Of a stretch of 8,627 nucleotides of DNA, positions 1 to 7,700 are shown in pieces (the stretch's first letter is position 1; each line of letters begins with the position of its first letter). Position numbers and translations under genes: made by a program. This stretch comes from CAIUMH01 sp037142475 (GTDB taxonomy: Bacteria > Actinomycetota > Acidimicrobiia > Acidimicrobiales > RAAP-2), in the NCBI GenBank assembly GCA_037142475.1, contig JBAXAR010000085.1:1-8627 (forward strand), given 5' to 3'. The notes below the pieces were generated by a model. The model made no database searches and was not told where the DNA came from. It worked only from the letters and a program-made list of their open reading frames with translations.

Positions 1-141
1 CCTCAATGGGAGCCTGAGCCCCTTCGGTGGCTTGAGGTCAATGCCGGACTCTTCGGGACGGCACTCTCTGACCGAATCGAGAACCGGACAGGAAAACGTT
101 CGCGATTCGCCGATCTGGTGACGAAGGCACTCGGACATTGA
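1..141 (+). CDS. C-terminal fragment of a probable FAD-dependent oxidoreductase
   Basis: Frame 1 is open from the window edge to a TGA at 139-141 and gives 46 residues. They start PQWEPEPLRWLEVNAG and end with RSRFADLVTKALGH. The rest of the gene lies left of the window. The pattern EPLRWLxVNAG, then a basic DR..NRTGKRSR stretch and a short final helix, resembles the tails of actinobacterial NAD(P)/FAD-dependent oxidoreductases as I remember them. No nucleotide-binding or catalytic motif is inside the fragment, so the family is tentative. That it is coding is better supported: the composition is protein-like and the stop falls just before the next gene, with a 19-bp gap that suggests co-transcription. 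It could be the tail of another enzyme class. Confidence 0.55.
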   Translation, partial: PQWEPEPLRWLEVNAGLFGTALSDRIENRTGKRSRFADLVTKALGH

Positions 142-160
142 GCGACCTAGTCTCGGCAGT

Positions 161-598
161 GTGAGCACCGACCGAGACCAGATCTCCGATCTCATCTACT
201 CCTACGCAGAACGTATTGATGCAGGGGCCTTCGACGAAGTCGGCGCCCTTCTCGGCCAAGCATCCCTCACCTTTGAGGGCTACGTCACCGAGCTGCGCGG
301 ACCGGGCGCCATCGAGGCGCTCTATGCAAGCACCACCCGGAGACTCGACAACGGAACCCCGGGAACGAAACACGTCATGACCAACCTCATCGTCGAGGTC
401 GATGGCACATCGGCTACCTCTCGGAGCTACTTCACTGTCTTCCAAGCTGTGCCCGGTGAACTTTCGCTCCAGCCGGTGATCGCTGGCCGTTATCGGGACT
501 CATTCGAGAACATTGACGGTAGGTGGAGGTTCTCCGCTATGCATGTCATCGTCGACCTTGTTGGCGATCTCAGCGCCCACCTGCTCCGCCCAATCTGA
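161..598 (+). CDS. SnoaL/NTF2-like domain protein, 145 aa
   Basis: This is a small single-domain protein of the SnoaL-like (NTF2-fold) superfamily. Members form a cone-shaped alpha+beta barrel and act as small isomerases, hydratases or dehydratases, or ligand binders, often beside steroid, terpenoid or polyketide enzymes. The N-terminal helix (DQISDLIYSYAERIDAG, about residues 6-22) followed by FDEVGALL is the usual SnoaL opening. The central KHVMTNLIVEVDG and the SYFTVFQA, AGRYRDSFE and GRWRFSAMHV strands match the later beta sheet. Length is typical for one domain. There is no signal peptide or membrane segment. The GTG start at 161 is chosen because it immediately precedes the helix; no clear Shine-Dalgarno sequence is visible, which suits coupling to the gene ending at 141. 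The substrate cannot be deduced. Confidence 0.85.
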   Translation: MSTDRDQISDLIYSYAERIDAGAFDEVGALLGQASLTFEGYVTELRGPGAIEALYASTTRRLDNGTPGTKHVMTNLIVEVDGTSATSRSYFTVFQAVPGELSLQPVIAGRYRDSFENIDGRWRFSAMHVIVDLVGDLSAHLLRPI

Positions 599-599
599 T

Positions 600-651
600 C
601 CGCCATCAGCGTCGATGCTGATGAGGCGGTCGAGAGGGCTCGCCTGATGGC
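600..651. terminator. hairpin-rich gap between convergent genes, possible bidirectional terminator
   Basis: Right after the stop at 598, CCGCC-ATCAGC (600-610) pairs with GCTGAT (617-622) and, after a 2-nt bulge, GGCGG (625-629), closing a 6-nt loop. A competing stem is GCCATCAG (602-609) with CTGATGGC (644-651), and a small CGAG/CTCG hairpin lies at 631-642. The genes on either side converge here, which fits a shared terminator. There is only a short T run after 651 (CTTTG), so intrinsic termination is not certain. Confidence 0.45.
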
Positions 652-683
652 CTTTGATCGATCTCGACCGTGGGCTCGCGGTC

Positions 684-1373
684 TCAGTGCAGGATGTTGA
701 CGGCCCGAGCAGCCACCACCACGACGGTCACCATCGACGAGATCGACTCAATGGACATCAGCGCCTTGGCGGTCGTGGTCAGTGGCATCGCGTCGGTGGG
801 GCTGAAGGCTGCGGCATTCGTGAGCGAGACATAGAGGTAGTCAAGGTATCGAGGTCGCCAGTGTGGCTCGGCGAATCGAGGGTTTTCCATCTGGGGAAAC
901 TGAAAGTCAGGCCACCGCTCGAGTGACGTGAACCGTGTCGTGGGGCCTCCTCGATCGAGTTCCCAGAACCAAAGGCTGAACACGATCACGTTTGTCATCC
1001 AGATGAGCGCTGCGGAGTAGACGAGCGCCCGTCCATTCGTCGGGACCAGCCCAGCGCTCAAAAGGTGGTGGACTAGGAGTGCCACTGAGGCCACGTTGGC
1101 CAGACTCACGAAGGCAATGAGCGTGATGGTCAGCGGGCGAATCCAGCGAGCCTCATTGGGATGGCGGTGGCGATTCCAACTCAGCGGCACCAGCATCACG
1201 AGTTCGAGGGCGGGAACCAGCCACTTGGGGTTGATAACCAGTTGACTCGGAAGCACGATGTAGAGCAGGGCACACATGAGCAGTGCCAGGGAGGCCGGCC
1301 AGCGGTCAACCCGAAAATCAGCTTGCCCTTGATCCTCCGGTTCGTTTGCAGCCCCCACCGGTTGTTGGTTCAT
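684..1373 (-). CDS. multi-pass membrane protein with channel-like C-terminus, 229 aa
   Basis: The protein has about five hydrophobic segments, near residues 27-47, 51-66, 79-104, 116-137 and 203-224. A hydrophilic loop after FWELDRGGP (about 136-144) links the fourth to the last part. The C-terminus, YLYVSLTNAAAFSPTDAMPL followed by a final helix ending VAARAVNIL, has the layout of the pore-loop plus inner-helix half of two-TM ion channels, but the potassium filter TxGYG is replaced by AAFSPTD. I recall similar unnamed integral membrane proteins in actinobacteria; the function is unknown. The start at 1373 is preferred over an in-frame ATG at 1439 because GAGG (1379-1382) lies 5 bp before it, and the extra 22 residues are not membrane-like. 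The gene is divergent from the SDR operon and convergent with the SnoaL-like gene. Confidence 0.8.
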   Translation of the reverse strand: MNQQPVGAANEPEDQGQADFRVDRWPASLALLMCALLYIVLPSQLVINPKWLVPALELVMLVPLSWNRHRHPNEARWIRPLTITLIAFVSLANVASVALLVHHLLSAGLVPTNGRALVYSAALIWMTNVIVFSLWFWELDRGGPTTRFTSLERWPDFQFPQMENPRFAEPHWRPRYLDYLYVSLTNAAAFSPTDAMPLTTTAKALMSIESISSMVTVVVVAARAVNILH

Positions 1374-1407
1374 CGCTACCTCGTTCCCGCTGATCCTCGG
1401 TCCCCGG

Positions 1408-1435
1408 ATCGTAGATCGCTTCAGTGTCGTTTGAA
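1408..1435 (-). promoter_or_regulatory. weak candidate promoter for the membrane protein
   Basis: On the minus strand, TTCAAA (1435-1430) and TACGAT (1413-1408) are separated by 16 bp, about 35 bp upstream of the preferred ATG. The -10 fits the loose TANNNT actinobacterial pattern and the -35 is poor. This is a position-based guess. Confidence 0.25.
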
Positions 1436-1660
1436 TCACGCCGTGCTGACGAGGGGCAGATTGCCGTCACGCTGGAGCCACACAATCTCGTGGCTTCTTG
1501 TGTACCCCGCTGGACCGCGTATTCGGAGGTCTCCTCGAGGGTCGGTTCAAGAGGGACCGTATGCGGGAGGCGTGACTGGGTGAAGGGGTGCCCCGAGTTC
1601 GTCTTGAGTGAGTCATGCACCTGGTCGACTACCGACCACCTGGGACGGTTCCCTTGAAAA

Positions 1661-1675
1661 TCGGGCTATTCCCGA
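1661..1675. repeat. short inverted repeat TCGGG-N5-CCCGA
   Basis: Perfect 5-bp arms TCGGG (1661-1665) and CCCGA (1671-1675) flank CTATT, directly after a TTGAAA hexamer (1654-1659). It lies 54 bases upstream of the start of the longer palindrome. It could be a second regulator site. Arms this short can also occur by chance in GC-rich DNA. Confidence 0.3.
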
Positions 1676-1714
1676 CAGCGTGAACTCCAGCGAACAATGC
1701 CGAGATCACCAAAC

Positions 1715-1729
1715 CTGACGCTCCGTCAG
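1715..1729. promoter_or_regulatory. palindromic operator CTGACG-CTC-CGTCAG, probably TetR-type
   Basis: A perfect 15-bp palindrome has 6-bp arms and a 3-bp centre, 59 bases upstream of the SDR start. It overlaps the expected -35 position of the promoter whose -10 is at 1747-1752. The size and symmetry are those of TetR-family operators, many of which repress catabolic SDR/reductase operons in actinobacteria. The regulator gene is not in the window, so the family assignment is inference. Confidence 0.55.
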
Positions 1730-1752
1730 AAATGGACGAATGGGGCTATCCT
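1724..1752 (+). promoter_or_regulatory. candidate promoter of the SDR-reductase operon
   Basis: TATCCT (1747-1752), preceded by GGGGC, is a plausible -10 element. The -35 at proper spacing falls on the right arm of the palindrome (about 1724-1730, CGTCAGA) and is a poor match to consensus. Transcription would start near 1759, giving a leader of about 30 nt. That also argues against translation from the in-frame ATG at 1732. Confidence 0.4.
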
Positions 1753-1776
1753 GCGTGCGGCACGAGTTCATTCGAC

Positions 1777-1783
1777 GAAGGGG
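1777..1783 (+). promoter_or_regulatory. ribosome binding site GAAGGGG that decides the SDR start
   Basis: GAAGGGG ends 5 bp before the ATG at 1789. No similar site precedes the in-frame ATG at 1732. The site is immediately followed by ACCCC, so GGGG (1780-1783) and CCCC (1785-1788) form a small self-complementary stretch at the start codon. Confidence 0.6.
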
Positions 1784-1788
1784 ACCCC

Positions 1789-2577
1789 ATGATCTTGGAT
1801 CGCTTCAAGGTAGAAGGCCAGGTGGCCATCGTCACCGGCGCAGGCCGTGGCATCGGAGCAGGGAGTGCGATCGCCCTCGCAGAGCTTGGGGCCGATGTGG
1901 TTCTTGCCGCTCGGACGGCGTCTCAGATCGACGAGGTTGCCGGCCAGATCGAAGCCCTGGGACGCCGAGCGATCACGGTACCGTGCGACCTCTCCGACCT
2001 CGAGGCAGTCGCCGCTCTCGCCGGCATCGCCGCATCAGAGTTCGGTCGAATCGACATCCTCGTCAACAACGTCGGTGGCACGATGCCCCGTCCCTTGGTC
2101 GACACCTCGCCGCGTTTTCTTGAAGAGGCATTCCACTTCAACGTCTCGACCGCCCACGCTCTGACCAGGGCCTCGGTTCCCACCATGCTTGAAACAGGCG
2201 GGGGATCCATCGTCAACATCTCCTCGGTCATCGGACGGGTGGCCGGCCGGGGCTATGTCGCCTACGGGACTGCCAAGGCGGCCCTGGCCCACTACACGCG
2301 ACTCGCCTCAAAGGACCTCGCTCCGAGGATCCGGGTCAACGCCATCGGCGTGGGATCGACTGCCACCTCGGCACTCGACATTGTCACCTCGACCCCTGAG
2401 CTCAAGGACACGATGGAGGACATGACCACCCTCAAGCGGCTGGGCTCAGTCGACGACATCGCGACTGCGGTTGTCTACCTTGCCTCCGAGGCCGGTAGCT
2501 ACCTCACGGGGAAGATCCTCGAGGTCGACGGTGGTATCGACGTGCCGAACCTCGACTTCGGAATCCCCGACCTTTAG
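1789..2577 (+). CDS. short-chain dehydrogenase/reductase (SDR), FabG5-like, 262 aa
   Basis: This is a classical SDR, an NAD(P)H-dependent oxidoreductase acting on a carbonyl/hydroxyl group, probably cytosolic and tetrameric. The Rossmann glycine motif TGAGRGIG is at 16-23, D67 is in CDLSD, NNVGG is at 93-97, and the catalytic set is N118, S146, Y159 and K163 (YGTAK). R42 after the second strand, with no acidic residue there, suggests NADP(H). The C-terminal YLTGKILEVDGG motif is intact. The start MILDRF and end IPDL resemble mycobacterial FabG5 (Rv2766c-type) proteins from memory. The usual PG after the sixth strand reads VG (NAIGVGS), a small deviation in the cofactor-loop region. Length is normal. 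The gene is first in an operon with the reductase 60 bp downstream; the palindrome at 1715 suggests repression. A catabolic ketone/alcohol substrate is likely but not identifiable. Confidence 0.93.
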   Translation: MILDRFKVEGQVAIVTGAGRGIGAGSAIALAELGADVVLAARTASQIDEVAGQIEALGRRAITVPCDLSDLEAVAALAGIAASEFGRIDILVNNVGGTMPRPLVDTSPRFLEEAFHFNVSTAHALTRASVPTMLETGGGSIVNISSVIGRVAGRGYVAYGTAKAALAHYTRLASKDLAPRIRVNAIGVGSTATSALDIVTSTPELKDTMEDMTTLKRLGSVDDIATAVVYLASEAGSYLTGKILEVDGGIDVPNLDFGIPDL

Positions 2578-2637
2578 ATCCATCTCTCGCATCCAGTCAT
2601 CACCGTTTCAACCCTTCTCAGCACCCAAGGAGCCCCC

Positions 2638-3702
2638 ATGTCGTATCGAGTCATTCAGTGGAGCACTGGCAACGTTGGTCGCCATGCCATCGCAGGAATT
2701 GATGCCAATCCTGCCCTCGAGCTCGTGGGCTGTTTTGTGTCGAACCCCGACAAGGCCGGCAAGGACGTCGGACGACTCGCCGGTCTCGACCGGGACCTCG
2801 GTGTGCTGGCGTCGAACGACATCGAGGCGCTGCTCGCCCTGGAGCCCGACTGCATCGTGCACACGGCCTGGGCTGACACTCGGCTCATTGAGGCCCTCGA
2901 GGACCTGAAGGGCTTTCTTCGTCGAGGCATCAACGTTGTCTCGTCTTCTCCGGTCTTCCTCCAGTACCCCTACGGAATCGCCGACGGACTCGCCGACCCG
3001 GTCATCGAAGCGGCCAAGGAGGGTGGCGCATCGATCTTCGTGAATGGAATCGACCCCGGCTTCGGCAATGACCAACTGCCGCTCGTTATCACCGGGATCT
3101 CGGAGCGGATCGAGGAGGTTCGCTGCTACGAGATCCTCAACTACGCCACGTATAATCAAGCCGAGGTTCTCTTCGACGTCATGGGCTTCGCCAAGCCCAT
3201 GGATGATGTTCCGATGCTCCTCCAGCCTGGCATTCCGACCATGGCGTGGGGATCGGTCGTCGCCCAGCTCGCCGCCGGCCTTGGCATCGAGCTCGACAGC
3301 ATCGACGAGTGGTACGAGCGGGTTCCCGCCCCCTTCGATTTCGAGGTTGATGCTGGACCTGTCCCCGCAGGGACCGTGGCCGGGCTCCACTTCGAACTTC
3401 GCGGTATGTGGAATGGCAAGGCCGTGATTGTTCTCGAGCACGTCACTCGCTTGCACGACGACCTGGCCCCTGAGTGGCCGCAGCCTGCGGGCCACGGCTG
3501 TTACCGGGTCAAGGTCAGCGGCGAGCCCAACTACACCGTGGATCTCCAGCTGCTCGGCACCGACGGAGACCACAACACCGCCGGTCTGAAGGCCACCGCC
3601 ATGCGCATTGTCAATGCCGTGCCTGCCGTCGTTGAGGGTGCCCCTGGCCTCCTCACCGCCCTCGACCTCCCCCTCATCACCGGCAAGGGTCTCGTCCGCT
3701 AG
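2638..3702 (+). CDS. DapB/native amine dehydrogenase-like NAD(P)-dependent reductase, 354 aa
   Basis: The N-terminal Rossmann domain opens with YRVIQWSTGNVGRHA; the loop TGNVG (10-14) binds the dinucleotide. The next strand, LELVGCFVSNPDKAGKDVG, is typical of the dihydrodipicolinate-reductase-like group that includes 2,4-diaminopentanoate dehydrogenase and the native amine dehydrogenases. True DapB is about 250 aa, so this 354-aa protein is not the lysine enzyme. The segment INVVSSSPVFLQYP (98-111) sits where I expect the catalytic Glu of amine dehydrogenases; no acidic residue is visible there, so a different reaction is possible. NGIDPGFGND (136-145) is the other conserved block. AAGGAG (2627-2632) lies 5 bp before the ATG. 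The gene is second in the operon behind the SDR, which could feed it a ketone. No membrane or signal segment is seen. Confidence 0.85.
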   Translation: MSYRVIQWSTGNVGRHAIAGIDANPALELVGCFVSNPDKAGKDVGRLAGLDRDLGVLASNDIEALLALEPDCIVHTAWADTRLIEALEDLKGFLRRGINVVSSSPVFLQYPYGIADGLADPVIEAAKEGGASIFVNGIDPGFGNDQLPLVITGISERIEEVRCYEILNYATYNQAEVLFDVMGFAKPMDDVPMLLQPGIPTMAWGSVVAQLAAGLGIELDSIDEWYERVPAPFDFEVDAGPVPAGTVAGLHFELRGMWNGKAVIVLEHVTRLHDDLAPEWPQPAGHGCYRVKVSGEPNYTVDLQLLGTDGDHNTAGLKATAMRIVNAVPAVVEGAPGLLTALDLPLITGKGLVR

Positions 3703-3724
3703 TCCGGGGAAACGATTCTCTCAG

Positions 3725-3750
3725 CTCCCACGGGCAGTCGCCCTTGGGAG
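3725..3750. terminator. strong hairpin, probable bidirectional terminator
   Basis: CTCCCA (3725-3730) pairs with TGGGAG (3745-3750). Inside this, one C/T mismatch is followed by GGGC (3732-3735) pairing with GCCC (3740-3743) around an AGTC loop. It lies in the 57-bp gap between two convergent stops (3702 and 3760). No real T tract follows on either strand; GGAAAAT on the right gives a few T residues for minus-strand transcripts only before the hairpin. Confidence 0.65.
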
Positions 3751-3759
3751 ACTGGAAAA

Positions 3760-4734
3760 TCAGGATCCGAGATGAAGGTGGGATTCAAGGCGAGCCACCG
3801 CGGGACCGAGGTGGCTTGCTGCCTGTGATGCCACTGCCGAGAGACGAGCGCCGACGATCTCATGACGCTCGTCATGGCCGGCTGTTGCGAACCCCGCCAT
3901 TGCTCCGACAAGGCCAAGCAACTTTGATGGCAGACGGAAGGTCTGGTCCTGCCCGGGCACGACGATTCCCACGGGTCCGTCATAGCCGGTTGAGGTCACC
4001 GAGCCAGAAACCGTGGCAGCACCGATGCTCATCGAAAACGTGGCAGCAGTAAGCCTGCCCGTTGCGTCAGCGGTGAGCGACACCGGCACCGAGGTCGGCA
4101 CCGGCGTCGTGCCCGCAGGCCGCGGTGCACCTCTCCCGATCGGTGCAGTGATCAGGAGGCTCGTTGTGGTCAGCGACCCCGCACTCGTCATCGAGGTGAT
4201 CGTGGCGACAGGATGATCCGCGGGATGTGTTGTCAGCCAGGCGATCACCGAAGGGACTCGGCCGACCAGCATGTCGGCCTTCACCCCAGGAACGCCCTTG
4301 AGGAGATCCTTGATTGATGCGGGGGCCGAGAACGATACCCACGGCCGCCCCCTCGTAATCGCGGCCAGGCCAGGTGCCGAGGCATAGATGGTGCGCCCCT
4401 TGATGATCAGGTCAAGTGTGCCAGCGGCAAGGGGACCAACCGCCGTCGGAATCGACGCCGTGATCTCGGTGGTCTTTGCCGTGAAGTCTGCGGTAATGGT
4501 CCCCGTGACGTCGATTGGTCCGCTCGTCGAGGGCAGGCCCGTCACAGTGACGGCATAGCTGTAGGAGGCACTGGTTGGGAGCGGCGACGGCGCCGTCGTG
4601 GTGGTGGTCGCCCTCGGTGGCCGTGGGTCATGACCGGCCTTTGCCCCTGCCGGGAGTCCCGCCACCACGAGCGGGATGGCCAGCGCCAAACTCACTGTGG
4701 TCACTCCGAATGTGATGGTCCTGCGCTGCGTCAT
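3760..4734 (-). CDS. secreted cysteine-free protein, possibly LppX/LprG-like, 324 aa
   Basis: The protein begins MTQRR followed by a hydrophobic core (about 8-28) and an AKA cleavage motif, with predicted signal-peptidase I cleavage after residue 33 (AKA|GHD). A Thr/Pro-rich linker (about 42-55, including TTTTTAPSP) leads to a beta-rich body of alternating strands (about 57-260): SYSYAVTVTGLP, GTITADFTAKTTEITASIP, LDLIIKGRTIYAS and PWVSFSAP. That order recalls the LppX/LprA/LprG lipid-binding lipoproteins, but there is no lipobox and no cysteine anywhere, so it would be released or held by other means. The tail (288-324) is helical and His-rich. The start is supported by AGGAGG just upstream. 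It lies 44 bp downstream of dnaE2 on the same strand with no clear terminator between, so readthrough is possible; a role in DNA repair is not implied. Confidence 0.75.
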   Translation of the reverse strand: MTQRRTITFGVTTVSLALAIPLVVAGLPAGAKAGHDPRPPRATTTTTAPSPLPTSASYSYAVTVTGLPSTSGPIDVTGTITADFTAKTTEITASIPTAVGPLAAGTLDLIIKGRTIYASAPGLAAITRGRPWVSFSAPASIKDLLKGVPGVKADMLVGRVPSVIAWLTTHPADHPVATITSMTSAGSLTTTSLLITAPIGRGAPRPAGTTPVPTSVPVSLTADATGRLTAATFSMSIGAATVSGSVTSTGYDGPVGIVVPGQDQTFRLPSKLLGLVGAMAGFATAGHDERHEIVGARLSAVASQAASHLGPAVARLESHLHLGS

Positions 4735-4778
4735 CGCCCCTCCTGGATCCTTGACGACAACCTACGGTCCACCACCGC

Positions 4779-7700
4779 TCATTTGTAGTCGCGCGACGAA
4801 GATGTCACTCCTACCAGCACAAGTTCCTCAACTCGCTCAGCGATCACGTTGATCACACCCTGCGCCCGCTCCAGGCGCCCCCAGATCACGAGGCCTGGTG
4901 AGTGGTGCGCCACGTCGCGCCAACGCACCCACGCCCCTCGGGAAAAGACAATGTTGATGTGACCAGTCTCATCCTCGAGGTTCACAAACACCACCCCCTT
5001 CGCCGTCTCGGGATGCTGGCGATGTGTCACCACGCCGGCCACCGCCACCTTGCTCGCTCGGCAGGCCGTCAGATCCGCGGCGCAGAGCACGCCACGGTGC
5101 GTGAGGTCCGAGCGAGCGAGTGACATCACCGTCGCATCGGGGGTGAGGCCCATTGACCAAATGTCGTCAGCGACCGCCTCGATGGCAGACGGCTCGTCGA
5201 GTTCCGGTGCGTGGATCCCCGTCACCACTCCCGGGAGTCGATCTCGGGTGGCCTGAGCAGCCGCCCCGGCGCTCCACAGAAGTGAGCGTGTCGTCGATCC
5301 CATCGAACAGAGCGCTCCCGAGGCGGCCAACGCCTCGAGTTGTGACCGAGTGAGATCTGCCCGACGCACGAGATCCTCCTGACTCGACCAAGGGGCACCC
5401 TCTGCCACCCTGTGGGCGCTCTTTGCGCTGAGACCCCTGACGTGGCTGATTCCGAGGCGCAGTCCAAGCCCTCCTCGAGGCCCCTCAAGGGTTGTCTCCA
5501 CCTTCGAGACCTGCACATCGGGGCGGTGCACCACCACCCCATGGCGTTGTGCGTCGGCGAGAAGACTCTGGGGTGACCAGAAGCCCATGGGTTGTGCATT
5601 GAGAAGCCCTGCGTAGAACGCCGCCGGATGGTGCAGTTTCATCCATGCCGAGCAGTACACGAGGTGGGCGAAAGAGACCGAGTGCGATTCAGGAAAGCCA
5701 AAATTGGCGAACGCCGCCAAGGCCCGGTAGATCGAGTCTGCATCGTCACCGACAATCCCCCGGGTGCCCATCCCCACGTAGAGCCTCTCGCGGAGGCGCT
5801 CCATACGGATCTCGGAACGCTTGGCCGCCATTGCCTGGCGAAGCTCATCGGCCTCTGACGCCGAAAACCCGGCGATCGCTACTGCCATCTCCATGAGTTG
5901 CTCCTGGAAGAGTGGCACCCCCAGCGTCCGGCGCAGAATCGGTTCGAGTAGGGGATGCAGATACGTCACCGGCTCCTCGCCACGACGGCGTCGGATGTAG
6001 GGGTTCACCGCCTGGCCTTGAATGGGGCCAGGTCGGATGAGACCCACCTCGATCACGAGGTCGTAGAAACACCGTGGTTCGACTCTCGGGAGCGTTCCCA
6101 TCTGGGCGCGGCTCTCGACCTGAAAGACCCCGACGGTGTCAGCGGCACAGAGCATGTCGTAGACCCGATCATCCTGAGGGATCTCACCGAAATCCACCAC
6201 CGTCGCCTCATGGGTAGCGACGAGATCGACCATCCGATGAAGCGCCTCGAGCATCCCAAGGCCGAGGAGGTCGAACTTGACCAAACCAATGGCGGCACAA
6301 TCGTCCTTATCCCACTGCAGGACGCTGCGACCCGGCATCCGCCCCCATTCCACAGGGCAGACCTCAATCACCGGTCGGTCACACAGGACCATGCCGGCCG
6401 AGTGGATCCCGAGATGCCGTGGCCGGTGGAGTACTTGACCAGCAAGGTCAGCGACCGCCTCAGGCAGACCGTCTGACTCGCCCGAGACGCCACCCTCAGA
6501 CACGCCCGGTGAGATCGCCGGATCAGATGAGGACTGCTCGATCGCACCGAGCCACGAGCGATCAACCTTTCCTGACCAGCGCTCGACATCACTAGGGCTG
6601 AACCCGAGAGCCTTGCCCATATCGCGAATCGCTGACCGTGGCCGATAGGTGATCACGTTGGCCACCTGAGCTGCATGATGGCGGCCGTAGCGGCGATAGA
6701 CGTACTGGATCACCTCTTCGCGCCGAGCAGATTCGATATCCACGTCAATGTCAGGTGGCCCATCTCGTGCCGTGGAGAGGAATCGCTCGAAGAGTAATCC
6801 GAGGCGAACTGCGTCTGCGTTGGTGATCCCGAGGGAAAAGCAGACCGCCGAGTTCGCTGCTGAGCCACGTCCCTGGCAGTAGATATTGCTCCGGCGACAG
6901 AACTCCGTAATGTCGTGGACGGTCAAAAAGTATCCAGCAAAGCCCAAGGTACCGATGACTGTCAGTTCATGGTCGATCTGCGCCCATGCGCCCGGAACTC
7001 GCTCGTGACCCCGGGGCCCGTAGCGGGCTTCGGCACCCTTCTCCACCAGGATGCGCAGATAGTCCTGCTCGTCGAGGCCATCGGGACAAGGAAAGTCTGG
7101 AAGTCGTGGAGCGACAAGTCGGAGATCAAAGGCAGCATCAAGGCCAATGGCACCCGCCTGCTCGACCGCCCCCGGCCAACGACGCATCCGGTGCGCCTGC
7201 TCTGCTGGTGAGCGCAAGCACGCGGCTGGCGAGCCCGGCAGCCAGCCCTCGATCTCATCGAGGCTGGCACGGGCTCGCGTCGCCGCCAGAGCCGTGGCCA
7301 GGGGGAAGGAAGCAGTCGTCGCATAGTGGACATTGTTGGTGGCCACCAGAGCGAGGTCGGTCGCTGCTGCGAGGAGGGCAAGGGCATCGTTTCGTGCGGT
7401 ATCAAGAGGTGTTCCGTGATCCCAGATCTCAACCGCCACGGTGTCGTGACCAAGGACTTCGATCATCTCGTCGAGGCGACGTCTTGCCGCCCGTGGGCCT
7501 TCGTCATGGAGCGCTCGTGAGAGTGGCCCCTTCCGACAGCCGCTGAGCACCCACCACTCACCACCGTGAGCACGGCCAAGATCTTCAAGGTCAAGTGAAG
7601 GACTCCCTTTTGTCCCCCCCTTGAGATGAGCCTCGGCGAGCGTCCGAGAAAGCCGTGCATAGCCCTCGGGGCTTCGGGCGAGGATCACGACATGGTCACC

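Larger units (their letters stand above)
1374..1788. other. 415-bp intergenic region between divergent genes
   Basis: This stretch separates the membrane-protein start (minus strand) from the SDR start (plus strand). Short open frames cross it on both strands, but their translations look like random sequence and none has a good ribosome binding site. It holds the candidate promoters for both sides, an interrupted inverted repeat at 1661-1675 and a perfect palindrome at 1715-1729. Apart from these I see no gene, RNA or mobile-element remnant in roughly 1440-1650. Confidence 0.6.

Noticed and set aside
38..445. 135-codon minus-strand frame opposite the SnoaL-like gene
   Set aside because: It overlaps two better-supported plus-strand coding stretches and its product looks like shadow translation.
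1161..1657. Short open frames on both strands in and beside the intergenic region
   Set aside because: No ribosome binding site, no protein-like pattern, many rare-looking residues (Cys, Trp, Arg clusters). Treated as non-coding.
2608..3573. 321-codon open frame on the minus strand opposite the reductase gene
   Set aside because: It lies fully antisense to a well-supported gene with clear motifs, and its translation has no recognisable domain. Such long antisense frames are common in GC-rich DNA.
4735..4778. Possible terminator or promoter between dnaE2 and the secreted-protein gene
   Set aside because: No convincing stem-loop or -35/-10 pair could be found; only the AGGAGG ribosome binding site is clear.
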